The notes below the pieces were generated by a model. The model saw nothing but the letters and a program-made list of their open reading frames with translations. It searched no databases and was not told the DNA's origin. Positions 8,018-16,559 of a DNA stretch of 64,000 nt are shown piece after piece. Positions within the stretch are counted from its first letter, which is position 1. Every line of letters begins with the position of its first letter. Made by a program: the position numbers and the translations under genes. Source of the DNA: JARFUG01 sp050485365 (GTDB taxonomy: Bacteria > Desulfobacterota > Desulfuromonadia > Desulfuromonadales > JACZKF01); contig JBJHBH010000003.1 of assembly GCA_050485365.1 (NCBI GenBank), positions 26,446 through 90,445 on the forward strand, in the 5' to 3' direction.

Positions 8018-9394
8018 TTAATAGCTTAGCCGCACGATCTGGCCGGGCGTAGTGACGTAGACGTTCGAGAACCAGCTTTCGTCATCGTATCCTTGATCGC
8101 TGTCCCACCAGTTGACGATTACGAAATATTCCGTGGAGCCGACCTGGACGTGGATGTCGTCGACGCCGCTCCAGTCGGGACAGGCTCCAGAGCCTGAAGC
8201 AATCACACGACCCCACCATCCGCCGGTGCGCACGGTCCATGATGCCCACGCCTCGGGGTCGCCGGGGCACGGCGAGCCGCTTACGTCACTGTCGCCCCAG
8301 ACAAGGCGGATCGTTCCGCTGCCACTGGTCACAGTGAAGTTCACGCTGTTCGGTTCTTCGACGTTGCCCGACCAGTCCTCGGACCAGAAGGTGAGCGTGT
8401 ACTCGATGATCCCGTTCGCCGCAGGGACCTTAACCCTGGTGCCGGTCTGGACGGGGCCGTCATCGAGTCGATAGTAGGTCTCTTTCACCCCCAGGGTGCC
8501 GTTGTCGGTGGCGGTGAGGGTGATCCATCCTCCCTGATTGTAGCTTGCCCTGGCGTCGGAAGTCGTCACCGGCGGTTCGGTATCTTCAACGACGGTGAAG
8601 GAGACGCTCTTCGGTATCGGCTCGAAGTTGCCGTCCTGGTCGACGGACCAGAACGCGACCTGATGGTGACCGAGCTCGCTGACGAAGGCACGGGAGCCGG
8701 GAACATCGTCGGCGCCGTTCAGGCTGTAGAAGGTCGTCCCAACGGCGACCTTGCCGTTGCTCGCCATGGAGAAGTCGATTCTCGCCGGCCCGATGTACTC
8801 GGCCAATGCGTTCGCGGTCGTCACGGGGGGGACGAGATTCCCCTTCCCGTAGGTCGCGTGGCAGTTCAGGCACTCGTTCGACGTGACCGCGAAGTCACTG
8901 TTTCTATGACAGAGATTGCAGGTCTCGTACGCGTAGGGATCGGCGAAGGGCTTATGGGCCTTGATGGAGTCTTCGTGATAGGTGGTATGGCACCCCCCCT
9001 GCTGGCACCCCCCCTGCCACGTTCCAAGAGAGCGGTACGGCTGAGGGTGGCAGGTCGAACATTGGTTGCCGTGGGCCGCGATGAGATCTCGGGTGTGACA
9101 GGTGGCGCAACTGACCGTGACACCGAACTGGGGACTTGGAGAGCTCCACCCGGCGCTGTCGTGATCGAAGTCGGCGAAGATCACCACCTCTCCGCCGGCG
9201 GGCTGAGCGTTGTGGTTCACGCTTCCGTGGACCTCGGCGAAGGTGCCGTGACAGTCGATGCAGTTTTCCGACAACTGTGCGAATGTGGGGGCTGCCCCGA
9301 TGCCGACGATCAGCAGGACTGCCACTGTGAGGGATATGCAAAAACGCCCGGAAATTCCCATCGGCCTGAAGCGAGGAGTGTTGTTCGATCCCAT
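8018..9394 (-). CDS. Six-heme c-type cytochrome with C-terminal Ig/OmpL47-like repeats
   Basis: 458 residues. ATG at 9394 with GGAGAAAG upstream. A signal peptide/anchor (SLTVAVLLIVGIGAAPTFA) is followed by a heme domain (residues ~45-185) with CIDCH, CATCH, CSTCH, CNLCH, CLNCH and CQQGGCH, a CX4CH form known from cytochrome c3 proteins. Residues ~190-350 hold two beta-sandwich repeats of the OmpL47 or bacterial Ig type (HHQVAFWSVDQDGNFEP; EYTLTFWSEDWSGNVEEP), and the last ~105 residues form another beta-rich domain (WASWTVRTGGWWG). Such architecture suggests an exported cytochrome whose sandwich domains attach it to a surface, filament or mineral. It is probably its own transcription unit, ending at a 19-bp inverted repeat. 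Confidence 0.75.
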   Translation of the reverse strand: MGSNNTPRFRPMGISGRFCISLTVAVLLIVGIGAAPTFAQLSENCIDCHGTFAEVHGSVNHNAQPAGGEVVIFADFDHDSAGWSSPSPQFGVTVSCATCHTRDLIAAHGNQCSTCHPQPYRSLGTWQGGCQQGGCHTTYHEDSIKAHKPFADPYAYETCNLCHRNSDFAVTSNECLNCHATYGKGNLVPPVTTANALAEYIGPARIDFSMASNGKVAVGTTFYSLNGADDVPGSRAFVSELGHHQVAFWSVDQDGNFEPIPKSVSFTVVEDTEPPVTTSDARASYNQGGWITLTATDNGTLGVKETYYRLDDGPVQTGTRVKVPAANGIIEYTLTFWSEDWSGNVEEPNSVNFTVTSGSGTIRLVWGDSDVSGSPCPGDPEAWASWTVRTGGWWGRVIASGSGACPDWSGVDDIHVQVGSTEYFVIVNWWDSDQGYDDESWFSNVYVTTPGQIVRLSY

Positions 9395-9707
9395 TTTCTT
9401 TCTCCTTTCCCTGTTTGCTGTCGCCCGTTCTGTTGAAAGACAGTCCTCCTCGCATTACGCGGCACAAAAACCGTTCCGAAAATTATAGTATTTTTATTAT
9501 ATAAATACAATTAGAACACGCGTCGCCAGCCTGTCAATATGGCGGATTGCCACCTGTTGAAAAGCACACTACTGCTGACCAAAAGGTGCCTGGCGCCCCG
9601 ACGCAGGCAAAGGCGTTCGCGATCGACCTGAGCGATGTTGCTGGAAATGGTTGAATTTTTAAGATATCTTGAGGGTGTTGCGCCTATGATTCATTGGAGG
9701 AGAGTCA
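9395..9707. other. Intergenic region with AT-rich promoter zone
   Basis: No gene seen. An AT-rich tract at ~9480-9520 probably carries the promoter of the minus-strand cytochrome gene. The right half leads into the plus-strand HEPN fragment (GGAGGA ribosome site at ~9697). No repeat or operator was recognised. Confidence 0.4.
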
Positions 9708-9875
9708 ATGGACAGATTTCTCGACTGGCTCAGGCAAGCGGAGAACGATCTGGCGTGGGCCAGGCACTCTCTTGCCGGCGGCTTCTACGCCCAGACATGC
9801 TTCGCCTCGCAGCAGGCCGCCGAAAAGGTCTTCACCATCCTCAAGAAGAGGCTTGAACATGCCGAGAATTCTTGA
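9708..9875 (+). pseudogene. Truncated HEPN-domain protein
   Basis: A 55-codon frame with a good ribosome site (GGAGGA, then ATG). The product (MDRFLDWLRQAENDLAWARH, then FYAQTCFASQQAAEKVF) is the N-terminal helical half of a HEPN domain, which is normally ~120-130 residues. It stops at ENS* before the C-terminal half that would carry the RX4-6H catalytic motif. The frame overlaps the nucleotidyltransferase gene by 17 bp. It is either a decayed partner of a HEPN/MNT pair or a minimal remnant kept for translational coupling. The domain call is good; function is doubtful. Confidence 0.6.
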
Positions 9876-10209
9876 GCGCAGCCGCCCGGCGAGCAGCATC
9901 CTCGATTTCGACCCCGCCGTGATTCGGGAACGCATCAGGAGCATTCTCTTCACCAAAGGCATCCGGGAGGCCTATCTTTTCGGCTCTTTCGCCGAGGGGA
10001 AGTGCGGCCCCTGGTCTGACCTCGACCTCGTCATCGTCCACGAAACCGATCGCCCCTTCATCGAACGCCCCCTCGATTTCACGGAATTGCAGGATCTCGG
10101 CTTTCCCGTCGACATCCTCGTCTACACCCCCGAGGAGCTCGTCCGGATGACGACGTCTGACTCGCCGTTCTGGCGCAAATTTGAAAAGCAGAAGGCCAGA
10201 CTGCTCTGA
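9859..10209 (+). CDS. MNT-type nucleotidyltransferase
   Basis: 116 residues. The polymerase-beta-fold nucleotidyltransferase motif is complete: YLFGSFAEGKCGPWSDLDLVI, with Gly42-Ser43 and catalytic Asp54/Asp56, and a later Asp in FPVDILVY. Proteins like this act as antitoxins to HEPN RNases by adding nucleotides to them. Its start lies inside the truncated HEPN gene, indicating a former HEPN-MNT operon. Since the HEPN half is broken, this one is probably an orphan; it is distinct in sequence from the complete mntA at 11616. Confidence 0.75.
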   Translation: MPRILERSRPASSILDFDPAVIRERIRSILFTKGIREAYLFGSFAEGKCGPWSDLDLVIVHETDRPFIERPLDFTELQDLGFPVDILVYTPEELVRMTTSDSPFWRKFEKQKARLL

Positions 10210-10211
10210 GG

Positions 10212-10285
10212 CTGCCCTCCCCCCCCGGCCTTCGGCCACCCTCTCCCTCATGGAGAGGGGAAGCCCTTTAAATTCATTTCCCCTC
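10212..10285. repeat. C-rich intergenic palindromic repeat
   Basis: CCGGCCTTCGGCC followed by CCCTCTCCCTCATGGAGAGGGG, nearly the same as the copy at 7807-7860. It lies between the nucleotidyltransferase and SDR genes. Confidence 0.5.
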
Positions 10286-10371
10286 ATCTGTTGGCCGCCT
10301 TTTCACCGCTTCTTGACTCCCCCTCCCCCCTTGGTACATTCGAGAAAAACTCCACCTTTGGGAGGCCTCTC

Positions 10372-11178
10372 ATGTCCTCAGAGAACAAGCTCGCCGGCCA
10401 GGTCGCTCTCGTCACGGGCGCCACATCGGGGATCGGCCGGGAGATCGCCCTGGCGCTGGCCGATGCCGGCGCGGCGGTCGTCGTCAACTATCATGCGAAA
10501 CGGGAGAACGGCGAAGAGGTGGTTCGCGAGATCGAGGGGCGCGGCGGTCGGGCGGTGACGATCGGCGCCGACGTGAGCCGCGAGGAGGAGGTTCAGGCGA
10601 TGTTCCGGCAGGCGGTGGAGGCGTTCGGTACCGTCGACATCGTCGTCAACAACGCCGGCATCCAGGAGGATGTCCCCTTTATCGAGATGTCGCTGGAGGA
10701 CTGGCGCAAGGTGCTGGAGGTGAATCTCACCGGGGCGTTTTTGTGCGCCCGGGAGGGGGCCCGCGAGTTCTGCCGCCGGGGTGTCGATCCGAAGCGCTCG
10801 CGGGCGGCGGGGAAGATCCTCTTCGTCAGCTCGGTGCACGAGGTCATCCCCTGGGCCGGTCGGGTCAACTACGCCGCCTCAAAGGGGGGGATGGGGCAGC
10901 TCATGCGCAGCCTGGCGCGCGAGCTTGCCGCCGAGAAAATCCGTGTCAACAGCATCGCCCCCGGCGCCATCAAGACCGACATCAACCGGCAGGACTGGGA
11001 AGACCCCGATGCGGCCGCCGAGCTGTGCAAGAAGATCCCCTACGGGCGCATCGGCGAAACCGAGGACGTCGCGAGAGCGGCGGTCTGGCTCCTCAGCGAC
11101 GAGGCGGATTACATCACCGGCACGACCCTGTTTGTCGACGGAGGGATGTTGCTCTATCCGGGGTTCGGCGAGGGATAG
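10372..11178 (+). CDS. SDR-family dehydrogenase (glucose 1-dehydrogenase-like)
   Basis: 268 residues from ATG 10372, which has GGGAGG upstream; an earlier in-frame Met at 10291 lacks support. Classical short-chain dehydrogenase: NAD(P) glycine motif TGATSGIG at ~17-24, NNAG at ~97-100, catalytic Ser in FVSSVHE and YAASKGG (Tyr/Lys) near residues 170-174, and the C-terminal TGTTLFVDGGM. The Asn-Tyr (VVVNYHAKREN) after beta-strand 2 favours NADP. The substrate cannot be told; the closest family feel is glucose 1-dehydrogenase. It has no operon partner here, as the genes downstream are convergent. Confidence 0.8.
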   Translation: MSSENKLAGQVALVTGATSGIGREIALALADAGAAVVVNYHAKRENGEEVVREIEGRGGRAVTIGADVSREEEVQAMFRQAVEAFGTVDIVVNNAGIQEDVPFIEMSLEDWRKVLEVNLTGAFLCAREGAREFCRRGVDPKRSRAAGKILFVSSVHEVIPWAGRVNYAASKGGMGQLMRSLARELAAEKIRVNSIAPGAIKTDINRQDWEDPDAAAELCKKIPYGRIGETEDVARAAVWLLSDEADYITGTTLFVDGGMLLYPGFGEG

Positions 11179-11209
11179 GATGTGCAGGAGCCAGGAAGAC
11201 GATGAGATT

Positions 11210-11614
11210 CTAGAGATTTGCTTCGATATGACGGAGAAATTCGTCGATCTCCACCAATTTGTCCAGAATCGCCCCGCAGATCAGCTCCCCTTGGACTTTT
11301 TCGTAGTCGTGGGCGAGAAAGTTGCGGAAGCCGGCAATCCCGGCGAATCCGTGCGCGAACTCAGAAGGGAGAAAATCGTTTTCGGCCAGGATGTCGAATG
11401 CCTCGGCATACGACTGAGGGGGGCGCAAATTTTTCTCTTTGATCACCAGTTCGGCCAGCACGATGCAACCGTCTGAGAGGAGATAGAGATAATGCATCAG
11501 GGCGCCGCGATAGATGGGATCGGCAGCAAAGCGCTTCCGGCAATCGCCCTGTATCGATCGGACAAGTGCAAGGTGCTCCCTGATGCGGGCGATTTTTCGG
11601 CGAATGCGTTCCAT
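11210..11614 (-). CDS. hepT: HepT-type RNase toxin (DUF86)
   Basis: 134 residues from ATG 11614, one base after the stop of mntA, so the genes are translationally coupled. It is an all-helical HEPN/DUF86 protein with the intact catalytic motif RX4HXY (Arg97, His102, Tyr104 in FRNFLAHDY). The preceding LLSDGCIVLAELVI and PQSYAEAFDILAEN segments are typical of HepT. Known members are tRNA- or mRNA-cleaving toxins neutralised by polyadenylylation of the Tyr by MntA. All key residues are present, so this looks functional. Confidence 0.85.
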   Translation of the reverse strand: MERIRRKIARIREHLALVRSIQGDCRKRFAADPIYRGALMHYLYLLSDGCIVLAELVIKEKNLRPPQSYAEAFDILAENDFLPSEFAHGFAGIAGFRNFLAHDYEKVQGELICGAILDKLVEIDEFLRHIEANL

Positions 11615-11615
11615 T

Positions 11616-12017
11616 TCACTCCCCCATGACACGACGCCTCTGCCCCTTGAAGTCGAGAATCCGGTGCTGCATCCGCACTTCGAAATCGCGACGCAGATCG
11701 GGGCGGGAATCGTAAAGAAGAACCCCGCGGCGCAGGATCTCGTCGAGAACAAAGAGGTTGTCGAGGGTGTTGAGCACCGTCAGATCGATGTCGTTGGTTT
11801 GCAGGGCTCGGCTGAAATCGGCATAGAGAGCGAAGCGTAAATCGGTGGGGAGTGGACGCGTCCGGGAGTCGAGCAGAACGGCGAGATCGAGATCGCTCAA
11901 GGGAGTCGCATTGCCTTCGGCGCGGGACCCGAAGAGGTAGACGGCGAGCAGGCTCTCTGCGTAACGATCGGCCACAGCGCCGATGCGCTGTTTGATTTCG
12001 TCTGTGTCCAGGCGCAT
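11616..12017 (-). CDS. mntA: MntA-type nucleotidyltransferase antitoxin
   Basis: 133 residues. Minimal nucleotidyltransferase with FGSRAEGNATPLSDLDLAV (Gly30-Ser31, Asp42, Asp44) and a third acidic strand NDIDLTVL. In MntA-HepT systems it inactivates the toxin by adding AMP units to the HepT active-site Tyr. Gene order mntA-hepT with a 1-bp gap is the standard layout. The ribosome site before ATG 12017 is weak. The system lies 1.4 kb from a degraded HEPN-MNT pair on the other strand. Confidence 0.85.
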   Translation of the reverse strand: MRLDTDEIKQRIGAVADRYAESLLAVYLFGSRAEGNATPLSDLDLAVLLDSRTRPLPTDLRFALYADFSRALQTNDIDLTVLNTLDNLFVLDEILRRGVLLYDSRPDLRRDFEVRMQHRILDFKGQRRRVMGE

Positions 12018-12060
12018 GCCGGAATTATCTCAAAGAGACCCCGCAAAGGCAATGTTGAAA

Positions 12061-12079
12061 CCGCTCTTACGTTGAGCGG
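12061..12079 (-). terminator. Hairpin downstream of BCCT gene
   Basis: CCGCTC/GAGCGG stem with a 7-nt loop just beyond the BCCT stop at 12088. On the minus strand it is followed by GGTTTCAAC. Weak intrinsic terminator candidate. Confidence 0.4.
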
Positions 12080-12087
12080 GAAAATCC

Positions 12088-14076
12088 TCAGCGCACCGCG
12101 TGCAGAAAGTGCATGTGCTTCTCGTACTGGTCGAGGACGTCTCCGATCACATCCCCTTTGCTCCACCCCATGATGTCGTAGTCCTGCCCCCCTTCGCGCA
12201 GGTGAACCTCGGCGCGGTAGTATTTAAGGGTTTCGGCCCGGTCGCTGCGGGTGTCGCGCATGATGAACGAGGGGGGCTCGTAGGGGCGCGGGCGCACGGA
12301 ATAGAAGAAGTCGATCTCCTCGCCGTGGCCGACCTCGACCCAGACCCGGCCGTCCTCCCTTTCGCCCACCCGCGCCTTGAGCCCCTGTTTTTTCAGCTCT
12401 TCGGCGACCTCCTCCAGGGCGGGTTTAACCGTCCCCTGGATGAAGGCCATCGTCTCGCCGCGCCGGGGCTGGTGAACGATGGTGCGCAGCCTCTCCTGCC
12501 ACTTCATGGCGGCGTGCGGCCCGCGCGGCGTCACCCGCGCCTCGCGCAGGCTCAGGCGCTTGGCCCCCTCGATGCGCAGCGCCCGCACCATCCCCCAGCA
12601 CATCAGGATCATGATGACGGTGAACGGCAGAGCGCTGGTGATCGTCGCCGTCTGCAGGGCGCCGAGCCCTCCGGCCAGCAAAAGCGCCGCGGCGACGACC
12701 CCCTCAACGACGGCCCAGAAGATGCGCTGCCAGGTCGGCGACTGCTCCATGCCGCCGGAGGTGAGCATGTCGACCACCAGCGACCCCGAGTCCGACGACG
12801 TCACGAAGAAGGTCACCACCAGCACCGTGGCCAGCAGCGACATGAGCCCCGACAGGGGGAGGTGCTCGAAGAACTGGAACAGGGCCACCGAGGTGTCGGC
12901 GGCCACCGCGTCGGCGAGCTCCGTTATTCCCTGGAGCATGATCATGTGGATGGCGGTGTCGCCGAAGAAGGTCATCCACATGAAAGTGAAGCCGATGGGG
13001 ACGAGCAGAACGCCGATGACGAATTCGCGGATGGTGCGCCCCCGCGAGACGCGGGCGATGAACATCCCTACGAAGGGGGACCAGGCGATCCACCACCCCC
13101 AGTAAAACAGAGTCCACCCCCCGATCCAGCCCGTCGGCTCGTAGGCGTAGAGATTGAAGGTCATCTCGAAGAGGCGCGACAGGTACATCCCGGTGTTCTG
13201 CACCATCGTCTGAAGCAAAAAGACGGTCGGCCCCGCCACCAGAACGAAGACGAGAAGGGTCACCGCCAACACCATGTTGAGCTCGGAGATGCGCCGGATG
13301 CCGGTATCGAGCCCCAGGGCCACCGACAGCGTCGCCACGGCGGTGATGGCGGCGATGAGGATGATCTGCACGGTGATGCTGCTGGGGATGCCGAAGAGGT
13401 AGTTGAGCCCGGAGTTCACCTGGATGACGCCGAAGCCCAGCGAGGTCGCCACGCCGAAGATCGTCCCCAGCACGGCGAAGATGTCGACGGCGTGCCCGAT
13501 GGGGCCGTAGATGCGATCGCCGATGAGGGGATAGAGGGACGAGCGGATGGTGAGCGGCAAGTCGTGGCGAAAGGCGAAATAGGCCAGCGAGAGGGCGACG
13601 ACGGCGTAGATCGCCCAGGCGTGGACCCCCCAATGGAAGAAGGTGATGCGCATCGCCTGGCGGGCGGCGGCGGCGGTTTCGGGCTCGCCCACCGGCGGCG
13701 CCACATAGTGCATCACCGGCTCGGCCACGCCGAAGAACATCAGCCCGATCCCCATCCCCGCGGAAAAAAGCATGGCGAACCACGAACCGTAGCTGTAGTC
13801 GGGCTCGCTGTGGTCGCGGCCGAGCTTGATGCGGCCGTAGTCCGAGGCGGCCAGAACCACCACGAAGACGAGAAAGCCGGCCACGGCCAGCACGTAGAAC
13901 CACCCCGCCGTGTGCGTCACCCACTGCTGGATGTCGTCGAAGAGGGCGCCGGTCGTTTCGGGGGCGATGACGGCGATGAAGACAAAGACGAGCGCGAGGG
14001 CTCCGGAGGTGAAAAAGACGGGGGGATTGATCTGGATGCGCGGCCTCCCCGAATCGGCGTCGGCCTTCCGGCTCAT
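12088..14076 (-). CDS. BCCT-family betaine/choline transporter (BetT-like)
   Basis: 662 residues, ATG 14076 with GAGGAG upstream. Twelve predicted membrane segments span residues ~20-500, with the family signatures GMGIGLMFFGVAEPVMHY and the aromatic TM8 motif GGWTLFYWGWWIAWSPFVGMFIARVSRGRTIRE. The long C-terminal tail (~150 residues, rich in charged residues: MKWQERLRTI, KQGLKARVGEREDGRVWVEV) matches BetT-type high-affinity choline carriers, where it senses osmotic strength. It probably imports choline or glycine betaine in symport with Na+ or H+. The divergent neighbour is a porin, and an MscS channel follows, suggesting an osmoadaptation group. Confidence 0.85.
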   Translation of the reverse strand: MSRKADADSGRPRIQINPPVFFTSGALALVFVFIAVIAPETTGALFDDIQQWVTHTAGWFYVLAVAGFLVFVVVLAASDYGRIKLGRDHSEPDYSYGSWFAMLFSAGMGIGLMFFGVAEPVMHYVAPPVGEPETAAAARQAMRITFFHWGVHAWAIYAVVALSLAYFAFRHDLPLTIRSSLYPLIGDRIYGPIGHAVDIFAVLGTIFGVATSLGFGVIQVNSGLNYLFGIPSSITVQIILIAAITAVATLSVALGLDTGIRRISELNMVLAVTLLVFVLVAGPTVFLLQTMVQNTGMYLSRLFEMTFNLYAYEPTGWIGGWTLFYWGWWIAWSPFVGMFIARVSRGRTIREFVIGVLLVPIGFTFMWMTFFGDTAIHMIMLQGITELADAVAADTSVALFQFFEHLPLSGLMSLLATVLVVTFFVTSSDSGSLVVDMLTSGGMEQSPTWQRIFWAVVEGVVAAALLLAGGLGALQTATITSALPFTVIMILMCWGMVRALRIEGAKRLSLREARVTPRGPHAAMKWQERLRTIVHQPRRGETMAFIQGTVKPALEEVAEELKKQGLKARVGEREDGRVWVEVGHGEEIDFFYSVRPRPYEPPSFIMRDTRSDRAETLKYYRAEVHLREGGQDYDIMGWSKGDVIGDVLDQYEKHMHFLHAVR

Positions 14077-14221
14077 GTGCTTCTCCTCAAGCTTTATTCT
14101 GATCCCTATACGCAGAGCTTAAACGCCAGGCGGAGGGTTGTCCACCCTTTCATGTGTGATACGCTGAAGCCTGCCGCTTCCATCTTTTTTTCGACTGCTA
14201 TAGACCAAGGAGGATGTCCCG

Positions 14222-15448
14222 ATGTACCCAAGAAGAGCGCTCCTCGTATCCGCCTGCCTCGCCCTCGCTCTGGCGATCTTCCCCCTGTCGTCGTCGGCCG
14301 ACGACGAACTGGAGAGCATGAGGGAGCGGCTGAGCTCTCTCGAAGAGCGTCTATCGGACGAGGGGAGAATCAGAATCGGAGGCGCCCTGCGAACCACCTA
14401 CAGCTATCTCGACTGGGACGAAGGGAACAAGGAGCGCGGCGGCGACTTTGCCTTCGATACCTTTCGCCTCAACCTGTCGGGGGAGCTGAGAGGGCTTCTC
14501 TTTTCCGCCGAGTACCGCTTCTATCCCCAGCTCGATTTTCACACCCCCCATCACGGCTGGATCGGCTACCAATTCACAGAGCAATGGCAGGGGCGGATCG
14601 GCATTCATCAGGTCCCCTTCGGCCTTCTCCCCTATGCCTCTCACAATTTCTGGTTCAGCGGCGCCTACTACGTCGGGTTGGAGGACGATTACGATCTCGG
14701 CGTGAAAGCCCTGTACGAAAGCGGCCCATGGAACCTGGCTCTGGCCTTCTACAAGAATGAAGAGCTCGGCGATGCCGGCAACGCCTCGCGCTACTCGGTC
14801 GACGTGATCAGCAACGCCGACGGAGGGTTCGCCGGCGCGCAGCCTGCGGGGAATCGGGAGACCAACCAGCTCAATGCGCGCCTCGCCTACACCTTCGAGC
14901 ACGGCGCCCCGGGATCGACCGAGCTCGGCGCAAGCGGCCAGTTCGGCGGTCTCTACAATGAGAACACCGGCAGCACCGGCGACCACTGGGCCGCAGCCCT
15001 GCATCTCAACGGCAACTACGGCCGCTGGAACGTGCAGCTTCAGTGGGCCCGCTATGAATACAACCCGAAAAATCCGGCCGAGGTGGAAGGCGTCCCGATG
15101 GATGACGACATCATCACCATGGGCGCCTACGCCTCTTCGTGGGGCGTTCCCGCCAAGGCCGACATCGGCATCGCCAACGTGGCCTACACCCTTCCGGTGG
15201 ATCGCGGTCCCGTCGACACCCTCACCTTCTATCTCGACAACACCGTCATCGCCCCCGAGGAAGGGCGGTTCCGAACCATCTGGCAGAATGTCGCCGGCGT
15301 CCTCGTCGCCGCCGGGCCGCTCTTCACCTACATCGACGTCATCTCCGGAAAAAACATGATCTTCATGGGCGGAGACATGGTCGGGGACGAGCACGCCAGC
15401 TTCGGCCGCAACACCCGGTTGAACATCAACTTCGGATACTATTTCTGA
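14222..15448 (+). CDS. OprO/OprP-like outer-membrane porin
   Basis: 408 residues; ATG 14222 preceded by AGGAGG. Signal peptide to ~residue 26 (LALAIFPLSSSA), then a short coiled coil (DDELESMRERLSSLEERLSDE) as in trimeric phosphate-selective or related porins. The barrel follows (RIGGALRTTYSYLDW, FRLNLSGELRGLLFSAEYRFY, GIHQVPFGLLPYASHNFWF) and ends with the C-terminal aromatic signature NINFGYYF used by the BAM machinery. Solute specificity is not readable. It is transcribed away from the BCCT gene and its end overlaps the convergent mscS-like gene by 10 bp. Confidence 0.75.
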   Translation: MYPRRALLVSACLALALAIFPLSSSADDELESMRERLSSLEERLSDEGRIRIGGALRTTYSYLDWDEGNKERGGDFAFDTFRLNLSGELRGLLFSAEYRFYPQLDFHTPHHGWIGYQFTEQWQGRIGIHQVPFGLLPYASHNFWFSGAYYVGLEDDYDLGVKALYESGPWNLALAFYKNEELGDAGNASRYSVDVISNADGGFAGAQPAGNRETNQLNARLAYTFEHGAPGSTELGASGQFGGLYNENTGSTGDHWAAALHLNGNYGRWNVQLQWARYEYNPKNPAEVEGVPMDDDIITMGAYASSWGVPAKADIGIANVAYTLPVDRGPVDTLTFYLDNTVIAPEEGRFRTIWQNVAGVLVAAGPLFTYIDVISGKNMIFMGGDMVGDEHASFGRNTRLNINFGYYF

Positions 15449-16356
15449 TCGGCGACCGTCGAAGCCCCATCGATCCGCTCCGGCCCTGAAAGGAGCCGCA
15501 GATCGATGGGGGGGCTCACCTCCCCGAAGTACAGGGTGCGGTGCGGGAAGGGGATCTCGATCCCTTTTTCGTCGAAGGCGATCTTGAGCCGGCGCAGAAA
15601 TTCACGCCCCGTGGCCCACTGACGGATCGGCTTGGTCTTGATCCTCCCCTTGATCACCACCGCCGAGTCGTCGAACTTGTCGACGCCGAAGATCTCCAGC
15701 GGCTCGAGAATCGACGGACCGAAACCGGGGTCGGCCTGCAGGTCGGCGCCCACCTCCCTGATCACCTCGACGACCCTGTCGGTATTCTCCTTGTAGGCGA
15801 CCCCGATGTCGAAGACGTAGGCCGACCACAGGTTGGTCATGTTGCTCAGGGTGTTGATCGAGCCGTTGGGAAAGACGTGCACCGTACCCGAGTTGTCGCG
15901 AAGCACCAGGGTGCGGAAGTTGATCTCCTGCACGAGGCCGCCGGTGCCGTTGACGAGGGCGACGTCGCCGACCCGCACCTGATTCTCCAGGATGATGAAG
16001 AACCCCGCGATGATGTCGCGCACCAGGGTCTGGGCGCCGAAGCCAACGGCCAGGCCAATGATCCCCGCGCCGGCGAGGATCGGACCGATCTGCACCCCCA
16101 GCTCGCTCAGGATCACCAGCACCACGACGAACATCAGCGCGATCCGCGACCCCTGGCGCAGCAGGCGCGTCAGGGTATCGACCCGCTTGCCCGATTCGGA
16201 CGGGGGCTCGCCTTCGTGTTCGCTTCGCCTCAATATCGCATCCTTGACGCGCAGCAGGAGTCTGTCGATCAAAAACATCGCCACCCGGGCCACGACGAGG
16301 ATGAGGAAAATGCTCCAGACCGCCGCGATCAAACCGTGGATATCGAACCACTCCAT
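15439..16356 (-). CDS. MscS-family mechanosensitive channel
   Basis: About 305 residues from ATG 16356 (GGAGG 7 nt upstream; an ATG 3 nt earlier is possible). N-terminal membrane helices (IAAVWSIFLILVVARVAMFLI; IALMFVVVLVILSELGV) are followed by the pore helix and Gly/Ala-rich TM3 (ILAGAGIIGLAVGFGAQTLVRDIIAGFFIILENQ). A beta domain follows with the MscS signature QVRVGD and FPNGSINTLSN. It releases solutes on hypo-osmotic shock. Its position near BCCT and porin genes fits osmoregulation. The 3' end overlaps the convergent porin stop. Confidence 0.88.
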   Translation of the reverse strand: MEWFDIHGLIAAVWSIFLILVVARVAMFLIDRLLLRVKDAILRRSEHEGEPPSESGKRVDTLTRLLRQGSRIALMFVVVLVILSELGVQIGPILAGAGIIGLAVGFGAQTLVRDIIAGFFIILENQVRVGDVALVNGTGGLVQEINFRTLVLRDNSGTVHVFPNGSINTLSNMTNLWSAYVFDIGVAYKENTDRVVEVIREVGADLQADPGFGPSILEPLEIFGVDKFDDSAVVIKGRIKTKPIRQWATGREFLRRLKIAFDEKGIEIPFPHRTLYFGEVSPPIDLRLLSGPERIDGASTVADQK

Positions 16357-16441
16357 CATCAAGCCTCCTTCCCATTGCAACAATTCCGCTGTGGCGTCCC
16401 GAGATCTTTAGGTGAACAGTCATTGTATCTATTCACCTTGT

Positions 16442-16559
16442 GGGGTCGCGGCTCACATGACAAGGGTGTCTGGCGCCATGGACGGCGCCAGTCAAGCGGC
16501 CATGGACGGCGGAAAGCGTCCCTTGGCATGGGAGTTGGGACTCCATGCTGAACAGTTAC
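16442..16559 (+). repeat. Structured palindromic repeat, subtype I, copy A
   Basis: 118 bp, matching base for base over most of its length the copy at 30100-30217. The ends pair imperfectly (GGGGTCGCGGCTCACATGAC with the right arm before CATGCTGAACAGTTAC). The centre holds the hairpin TGGCGCCATGGACGGCGCCA followed by GTCAAG and a second CCATGGACGG. It lies between divergent genes. Confidence 0.8.

Noticed and set aside
12100..14760. 886-codon plus-strand frame opposite the BCCT gene
   Set aside because: Low-complexity shadow sequence; the minus strand encodes a clear transporter with family motifs.
16442..16559. Insertion sequence or CRISPR repeat
   Set aside because: No transposase, no target duplication and no regularly spaced array; single dispersed copies with hairpin structure.
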